Shown one piece after another: positions 23,486 through 28,200 of a stretch of 28,200 nt of DNA (its first letter is position 1; each line of letters opens with the position of its first letter). A program made the position numbers and the translations under genes. This DNA is from Bartonella bovis 91-4 (lineage in GTDB: Bacteria > Pseudomonadota > Alphaproteobacteria > Rhizobiales > Rhizobiaceae), in assembly GCF_000384965.1 (NCBI RefSeq), contig NZ_CM001844.1, forward strand, positions 241,569 to 269,768, in the 5' to 3' direction. The notes beneath the pieces were generated by a model. The model saw only the letters and a list, made by a program, of their open reading frames with translations, had not been told where the DNA came from and searched no databases.

Positions 23486-24989
23486 CTTCATGCACCTCAT
23501 TGTTGTGATCATTTTCACCCCCTTCGTCAGTGTTCCTCAAATCAGCAGAAAGGTTGTCACCATCTGTGTCGAATGATAATCCAAGTGCCTGCGCGCATTT
23601 TTGCTCTTCTGCCAACTCTGCATTAATGGTATCAATATCAAAACCACGCTCAGCCAGTGCCATGCGTCGTGTTTTTAGACCTGCCCGGATTTCTTCTTTC
23701 TCAGCTGCGATGTCTCTATTGGGGTCAATCATCTCAAGAGGGGCTGCAAAGCTTTCACATTGGGTCCATGGTAAGGGGTTTTCTTCCCATCCTGGTAATT
23801 CAACACACCCAGCAAGCACGGCCAGTTGAACAAAGCGTTCCCAAACGACGCGATTGAACTGAAAGGCAATGATGTGTTCACGCCATTTTTTGACTTGGCG
23901 TCTAAATTGGATAATGGATGTGCGCACATTAGAAAAGTTACCCCGCGTCACATCACCTGTAAGAACAGAATAAGGAATACCTAAAGCTGATGCAATTTTT
24001 AAAGTATTGCGATATTGAAAGGCTTCATAAGAACCTCCAACTTCCACAGGACTGGAGAATTTAATGTCTCTATTCTCTCCCATATAAAGTGTTGCACCAG
24101 GTTCAGTTATAGGAAGATCTGGTGGTGCCTGTGGAGATGTTGCGGATTTGTTTTCATCATGATTGCCTGGTGCTGCTATATCACCAGGATTTGATCCTGT
24201 GATAAAGACAGCAAAAAGAGCGGCAGTTCTTTTTCTATCAATTTCTGCATCGTCATAGCATTCAAGCTGGAAGATCTTTGTCATACAGCGTGTGGCTTTG
24301 GGGCATCCTCGCAATTGTTTTGCAATGCGGGGTTCTTTGATATGAATAACCATTTCAGCAGGCACTCTAACCCGCTCTTGATCTGTAAATACCGGAGTTA
24401 CATGATGATCATCGTAAGGGTGACGCTTCCAAAAATGATAAGCGACACGCTTGCCCCTTGCATTGAATTCAATTCCCATACGAATGGTGTTGCCTTTAAT
24501 TGCTGCTGGTCCGTTATAGGTTAAGTCCAGCATTTCTGAGGGGTAAATTTGCAATTGAAGCGGTATACGCGAGCGTTCATAAAAGTCGATATAGTGCAAT
24601 CTTACAAAACACTCACCAGTTAAAAAAACCTCACGAGCAATCATTTCTTGAAGACCATAAAAGCTAGCATCTTCATCATAATCAGCCTCATCGACCCATT
24701 GCCACCAAAGATCAAGAAGCTTTTTCTTTTCTTCCTGAAAGCCTTCAATCTTAGGGTAGGGCTTAATTCCATCACTGACTGCTGCTGAAACCCATTCATC
24801 TGTTGCAGATCCATAAAGGGATTCATTGTCATAGAGCCATCTTGAACGAGCGACAATTGTATCACCACATTCTTCGATGGCTTTATTGATGTGTTTTTTG
24901 GCAGGATCAAACCCACTCAATCGACGGCTACGACTTGCTGCTTCAAAATGGGGATTATGATTGACTTGATGCATAACAGTACTTGCCAT
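23475..24989 (-). CDS. Portal protein (lambda gpB-like)
   Basis: This 504-residue protein forms the dodecameric DNA entry ring and the head-tail joint. It has the lambda portal pattern: RSRWLYDNESLYGSA, AVSDGIKPYP, REVFLTGECFVRLHY, RIPLQLQIYPSEMLD, KRVAYHFWKRHPYDD, VPAEMVIHIKEP, RGCPKATRCM and LKIASALGIPYSVLTGDVTR. The C-terminus is acidic. The start overlaps the gpW-like gene's stop by one base (TAATG), and the 3' end overlaps the protease start. Lambda gpB is 533 residues, so the length is normal. Confidence 0.93.
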   Translation of the reverse strand: MASTVMHQVNHNPHFEAASRSRRLSGFDPAKKHINKAIEECGDTIVARSRWLYDNESLYGSATDEWVSAAVSDGIKPYPKIEGFQEEKKKLLDLWWQWVDEADYDEDASFYGLQEMIAREVFLTGECFVRLHYIDFYERSRIPLQLQIYPSEMLDLTYNGPAAIKGNTIRMGIEFNARGKRVAYHFWKRHPYDDHHVTPVFTDQERVRVPAEMVIHIKEPRIAKQLRGCPKATRCMTKIFQLECYDDAEIDRKRTAALFAVFITGSNPGDIAAPGNHDENKSATSPQAPPDLPITEPGATLYMGENRDIKFSSPVEVGGSYEAFQYRNTLKIASALGIPYSVLTGDVTRGNFSNVRTSIIQFRRQVKKWREHIIAFQFNRVVWERFVQLAVLAGCVELPGWEENPLPWTQCESFAAPLEMIDPNRDIAAEKEEIRAGLKTRRMALAERGFDIDTINAELAEEQKCAQALGLSFDTDGDNLSADLRNTDEGGENDHNNEVHEDDE

Positions 24990-25237
24990 TAATATCCCCG
25001 TGATGTGGTAAGATAGTAAACATATGAAGGCTTGTATCCTTCAAGAAGGGCTATTTCCTCTCTCAGCATTGTAAGGGCTTTGCGTATGTCTTCAGTAGAA
25101 CGATGATTGACTTGCTTATCACCGTGACGCACAGATTGTGCCCCTGAATAAAGTGCATTTTCTAATTGTTTTCGTTGTTTTTTAAGCTCTGCAAGTCTTT
25201 CGTATTTGCTGTTCACTTGCTTTGATTTTTCATACAT
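24989..25237 (-). CDS. Head-tail joining protein (lambda gpW-like)
   Basis: This 82-residue protein has the two-helix gpW pattern, with ERLAELKKQRKQLENALYSG, SVRHGDKQVNHRSTEDIRKA and LTMLREEIALLEG. gpW sits between portal and tail in lambda. GGAGA lies six bases before the ATG, right after the terminase stop. Order terminase, W, portal is as in lambda. Confidence 0.85.
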   Translation of the reverse strand: MYEKSKQVNSKYERLAELKKQRKQLENALYSGAQSVRHGDKQVNHRSTEDIRKALTMLREEIALLEGYKPSYVYYLTTSRGY

Positions 25238-25240
25238 AGA

Positions 25241-27139
25241 TTATCTCCAACCTCCTTGCACATAAGGGTTGATTTTTATTGCGGTTTGTTTCTTTTCAGG
25301 TTCTGGTCTCAGTCTTTTTGGGTACTGTGGGGCTGTTGAAGAGGTTTCAATGTTTTTCAAACGCTCTTCTAAGATGTCGACTTCTTTATTGAGATTGAGG
25401 CCTGCTAAAATCAGACCCTGTAAGGCAGCGTAAGCATAAACCCTACAATCGAGAGCCTCGTTTCTTGCTGTTTCACTTTTATGCCATTCTATCCGCTGAT
25501 GGCCTTTGAAATATTTGATGACCTTTTTTTCAGCAGTGAGCTGCTCAAAATATTCTCGATCAAGGCTTTTATGAAAGTGCGTTGCACCAGATCCTGAGGC
25601 GTCAGGACCTGATTTCTTAAAGCGCCTTGTGATGGTATCTTTTGCTGAATCAACACCAACGATATATAAATTAATTTGTCCTTTGTTGTTTTTACTGGGG
25701 CGATGTGGCCATACAGGGCGCGATCCTGCTTGTCCTTTAATGCCCCAGATACGCTTTCCTTCACGAGGACGCACATAGTTGTAAACGTCTTGTGTATGAC
25801 TGCCTCCTGTATCAATACAAGTTGCTGCTATTTTTATTCCATCTTTGAAACCAGGATGGGGCCATCGTTTTTGAAGATACTCATCCAGCTGATCCCAAAT
25901 GTCTAGAGAAGAGGGATCTCCTGGAAAGACTTGATAATCAATGTTCCAACTTTCTTCACCACGTCCCCAGCCTACAACTTCAAGCTCTAAACGATCATTT
26001 TGTACGTCAATACCTGCAGTGAGGAGAACTGCTTGAGCAGGGGCAAGGGGATAGTCTTCACGTTGTGCATAAAGGCCGTCTGGATCAATGACTTCTCCTG
26101 ATTTATCTTCCCATGGCTCACCTAGAACGATGTTAACAAAAGTCTGTAAAAGCGCAGGATCATTTTTAGCTTCTAAGAATTTAAGGGCACACTCTCCCCA
26201 TGTCATCCAAGGTGAATAGAGTGCTGAAATATGGTAAGAGCGCAAACGAGGTCTAATTGGCTCTTTTGTTGGTATCCAACAAGCACCTTTTTCTTCAGAC
26301 AACAAATCTTCTTTACGGTGCTCAGCATGCTCATGACCACAATGGGCACAAACAAACACAGCCTGTTCAGGAGCTCCTTTAGGCCATTTAATTTGCGACC
26401 AGACAATAGGTTGAAGTGTGCCACACTCATCACAAGGCACATTGTAATATCTCTGATCTCCTAAGACAAAATCTTTAGCGATACGACTTGTGTCACGATG
26501 AGTTGGTGTTGATAATTTAAAAATCTTTCGTTGAATAAAAGTTGCACTACGTGCTTCAGCAAGATTGACAGGATCTCCTTCTCCATCAACATTCAATGGA
26601 TAGCCATCAACTTCATCAAGGACCAAATAACGAATAGGCATCGATCGCAAGCCAGCAGCACTATTGGCTCCTGTAAGCATCAACACCCCACCATCAAATT
26701 CTTTCGAAAACATTGTATTTCCACTGTCTCTAGCGCGGGCAGGGGCGATACGTTCGTTTAATGCAGGACTGGCCTTAATCATCGGATCAAGACGCGTTTT
26801 AGACACTTTCTTTGCCATTTCAACTGTGGGCATCACATAAAGAGCAGGGCCAGGACTATGATGAATGGCATAACCACAAAAATTCAAGCCAGCCTCTGAC
26901 ATACCAATCTGTGCACCTTTCATTACAACTGTTTTTTCAATTGGGACGTAAGAGGAAAGATTATCCATGATTTCCCGTAGATAAGGGGTACGTTTAGTTC
27001 TCCATAATCCAGGTTCAGCACTGGATACTGTGCTTAAATAACGGTTTTTATCTGCCCATTGTGAAACTGTGTAAGGAGGGTCTGGTTGACACGCTTGACA
27101 GGCATGAAAATAAAAAAAACCTTCTCCTGTATCAGTCAC
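25241..27139 (-). CDS. Terminase large subunit (lambda gpA-like)
   Basis: This ATPase-nuclease cuts concatemers and packages DNA. From GTG at 27139 it has 632 residues (lambda gpA has 641). AAGGAA is seven bases upstream, and GTG overlaps the small-subunit stop; an ATG 12 codons earlier lacks a ribosome site. The Walker A-like KGAQIGMSE is at about 74-82 and Walker B YLVLDEVDGYP at about 171-181. A zinc ribbon with CDEC and CAHC follows, then nuclease-region TAGIDVQNDRLELEVVGWG, DTGGSHTQDVY and the C-terminal SETARNEALDCRVYAYAAL. gpA-type terminases cut at cos sites. Confidence 0.93.
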   Translation of the reverse strand: MTDTGEGFFYFHACQACQPDPPYTVSQWADKNRYLSTVSSAEPGLWRTKRTPYLREIMDNLSSYVPIEKTVVMKGAQIGMSEAGLNFCGYAIHHSPGPALYVMPTVEMAKKVSKTRLDPMIKASPALNERIAPARARDSGNTMFSKEFDGGVLMLTGANSAAGLRSMPIRYLVLDEVDGYPLNVDGEGDPVNLAEARSATFIQRKIFKLSTPTHRDTSRIAKDFVLGDQRYYNVPCDECGTLQPIVWSQIKWPKGAPEQAVFVCAHCGHEHAEHRKEDLLSEEKGACWIPTKEPIRPRLRSYHISALYSPWMTWGECALKFLEAKNDPALLQTFVNIVLGEPWEDKSGEVIDPDGLYAQREDYPLAPAQAVLLTAGIDVQNDRLELEVVGWGRGEESWNIDYQVFPGDPSSLDIWDQLDEYLQKRWPHPGFKDGIKIAATCIDTGGSHTQDVYNYVRPREGKRIWGIKGQAGSRPVWPHRPSKNNKGQINLYIVGVDSAKDTITRRFKKSGPDASGSGATHFHKSLDREYFEQLTAEKKVIKYFKGHQRIEWHKSETARNEALDCRVYAYAALQGLILAGLNLNKEVDILEERLKNIETSSTAPQYPKRLRPEPEKKQTAIKINPYVQGGWR

Positions 27140-27700
27140 TCTTCTCTTCCTTATGACCTTGAGTATCCTGATCATGGAAAGGAACGGGAATTTTATTTAT
27201 TTCCTGTAAAGCTTCTCGGATATAATGATCAATGGCACCAATCAGGCTTGCGCCATCACACTCAACCTGAGCTGCAATACGTGCACCAAAGCGATGAGGA
27301 AAATGCAGCATGATATCACGATAAGCTCTTCCAAAATTACGTGCTGCCCTCTTTACTTCTTCACGGTCAAGTGTTGTTTCTTTTTTTGCTCAAGGTCAAT
27401 TGTCTCACTTTCAAGAGCAACTTGCATTCTTTGGAGTTTTATCTTGTGTTCATTAGCTCCTTCTATAGAAGTTTGCTTTGTCTTTGTGCGAGGCTTTCCA
27501 TCTTCGCCTACAACATAGGCTTGCTTGGTGGGATTCTCATTCCATAAAGCTGTTGCTAATTCTTCATTGATAGAACCATCATCATAAAGGGCTTCATTAA
27601 ACTTTCCCGTCTTAAAACGAGCAATAACCGCATTAGGATAAACACCCATCTTCTTTGCAAACGCTCGAGCTGATAGGCCTTCTCTGGTCTTTTTGTTCAT
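27132..27700 (-). CDS. Terminase small subunit (Nu1-like), read through a -1 frameshift
   Basis: As it stands the frame from 27700 stops at 27353 after 115 residues: an N-terminal winged-helix region (GLSARAFAKKMGVYPNAV, TGKFNEALYDDGSINEE) and the start of a helical domain (LQRMQVALESETIDLEQKK). In the -1 frame the sequence continues ETTLDREEVKRAARNFGRAY, RDIMLHFPHRFGARIAAQVE and ends at 27132, giving 189 residues, near lambda Nu1 (181). The join falls exactly on A AAA AAG. The protein recognises cosB and loads gpA. Either it is made by programmed frameshifting or a base is missing in an A7 run. Confidence 0.8.
27380..27386 (-). promoter_or_regulatory. Slippery heptamer A AAA AAG in the small terminase gene
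   Basis: The minus strand reads GAG CAA AAA AAG, so A AAA AAG lies in the right phase for -1 slippage, the same heptamer used by E. coli dnaX. A -1 slip gives exactly the frame that completes Nu1. I found no clear stimulatory stem downstream and no good internal Shine-Dalgarno site upstream. Confidence 0.55.
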
Positions 27701-27777
27701 AATTTTCCGTGATTGAATATTATGGCTTAAAAGCTACCTCACCATGGAAGGAAGGTGGCGCATAATAATACGTTATT

Positions 27778-27790
27778 TATCAATAATTTA
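27778..27790 (+). promoter_or_regulatory. IHF consensus site in the candidate cos region
   Basis: TATCAATAATTTA fits WATCAANNNNTTR exactly. It lies 78-90 bases before the small terminase start, where IHF bends cosB in lambda. Short consensus matches also arise by chance in AT-rich DNA. Confidence 0.45.
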
Positions 27791-27792
27791 TG

Positions 27793-27805
27793 TGTACAAT
27801 GTACA
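27793..27805. repeat. Inverted repeat TGTACA-A-TGTACA
   Basis: Two self-complementary TGTACA hexamers are separated by one base. It could be an operator for late transcription or a terminase-binding repeat in cosB. No protein can be named. Confidence 0.5.
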
Positions 27806-27956
27806 GTCATTTAAAAAATTTGTCGCTAGCGATATGTCGCGCTTGATTGCCCCGCACCCCCCCATCCCACTGGAAAGTACCTTTTAAAAACTTTTCTCTC
27901 AATAATTTGATTTGAAACATTAAAATCATCATATTCTTGTCTATAATTGGTATGGT

Positions 27957-28200
27957 TTAAGAGTGTGTGGCCTTTTGATTGACCATATATTCTTGCCGAG
28001 CAATTTGGCTCTGTATATTTTTAGTTAGCCTCTCACGAGCATGGTGTTCAATAGAACTTGAGACCTTTGGTTTAGACATGACATAGGCAATCGAGGTGCC
28101 TTCTTGTTTTGCGATTGAAAACTTATCTCCACTTGTTCTCGCAAACACGTGTCCTCCCATCTTTAGATTAACACGCTCTGGAAACTTTCCCCCTCGAATG
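27957..28200 (-). CDS. Unidentified phage protein, 5' end off the window
   Basis: The frame is open to the right edge; an internal ATG at 28160 is probably not the start, since the frame continues upstream without a stop. The visible 80 residues are basic: GGKFPERVNLKMGGHVFART, SGDKFSIAKQEG, VMSKPKVSSS and RERLTKNIQSQIARQEYM. I do not recognise it firmly. The shape (a basic loop, an R-G-F-I strand, then a helical end with RL.K.I..QI) faintly recalls the C-terminus of lambda minor tail protein Z, but this cannot be confirmed by eye. It is upstream of the terminase in the same direction. Confidence 0.55.
   Translation of the reverse strand, partial: IRGGKFPERVNLKMGGHVFARTSGDKFSIAKQEGTSIAYVMSKPKVSSSIEHHARERLTKNIQSQIARQEYMVNQKATHS

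Larger units (their letters stand above)
27701..27956 (-). other. Candidate cos region upstream of the terminase genes
   Basis: This 256-base stretch has no gene. It contains, going towards the small terminase start, a GC-rich block (27849-27870), the palindrome TCGCTAGCGA (27823-27832), the repeat TGTACA-A-TGTACA (27793-27805) and an exact IHF consensus (27778-27790). In lambda the order is cosN, then IHF-bound cosB, then nu1, with about 190 bases between cosN and nu1; here the GC block is about 150-170 bases from the start codon. Confidence 0.45.

Noticed and set aside
27701..27956. A late promoter on the minus strand before the small terminase
   Set aside because: AT-rich hexamers such as TTGTAC and TATTAT are present but none has correct spacing, so I do not call a promoter.
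1..28200. Bartonella or other gene transfer agent cluster
   Set aside because: A full head, contractile tail and lysis set with a lambda-type terminase and cos-like region fits an ordinary phage better; nothing here specifically indicates a transfer agent.
1..28200. tRNA genes, CRISPR arrays, insertion sequences or attachment sites
   Set aside because: Looked for clover-leaf ends, regular spaced repeats, transposase motifs and long terminal duplications; found none that could be supported.

Overview
The window holds most of the late (virion and lysis) half of a prophage, almost all of it on the minus strand. The DNA is AT-rich, and the protein mix (DUF4815 tail protein, N-acetylmuramidase endolysin, HicAB and BrnTA modules, glycine-rich tail fibres) suggests an alphaproteobacterial host, most likely Bartonella or a close relative. 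That host call is inference from composition and protein style. No integrase, repressor, replication gene, tRNA or CRISPR array was seen, so the early region lies outside the window.

Right to left, in transcription order: (1) 28200-27701, the end of an unidentified gene and a non-coding stretch that looks like a cos region. (2) 27700-20306, a lambda-type head module: small terminase (reading frame broken at an A7 run), large terminase, gpW-like joiner, portal, S49 protease, scaffold, decoration protein D and major capsid protein E (now one open frame), and an FII-like joiner. (3) 20226-19004, two toxin-antitoxin modules, hicAB and brnTA, on the opposite strand. (4) 18977-2660, a tail terminator followed by a P2-type contractile tail module: V spike, W, J, I, a DUF4815 protein, two paralogous glycine-rich fibres, a small fibre-linked protein, a terminator, then sheath, tube, E/E' chaperones with a slippery site, tape measure, U, X and D. 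(5) 2663-1079, lysis: a muramidase with a C-terminal membrane helix, then two overlapping small genes arranged like Rz/Rz1 spanins. (6) 824-1, a plus-strand DNA adenine methylase broken by two frameshifts and running off the left edge.

The minus-strand genes are tightly packed, with many ATGA, GTGA or TAATG overlaps, as expected of a late operon whose products build one myovirus particle: a lambda-like capsid on a P2-like contractile tail. The points most worth checking are the A-run frameshifts in the small terminase (A AAA AAG, in the right phase for -1 shifting) and at the D/E junction, the in-frame stop between protease and scaffold, the toxin-antitoxin block antisense to the late operon, the duplicated fibres with divergent tips, the domain inserted in the sheath, and the candidate cos site. 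Recoding, prophage decay and homopolymer sequencing error cannot be told apart from this sequence alone.
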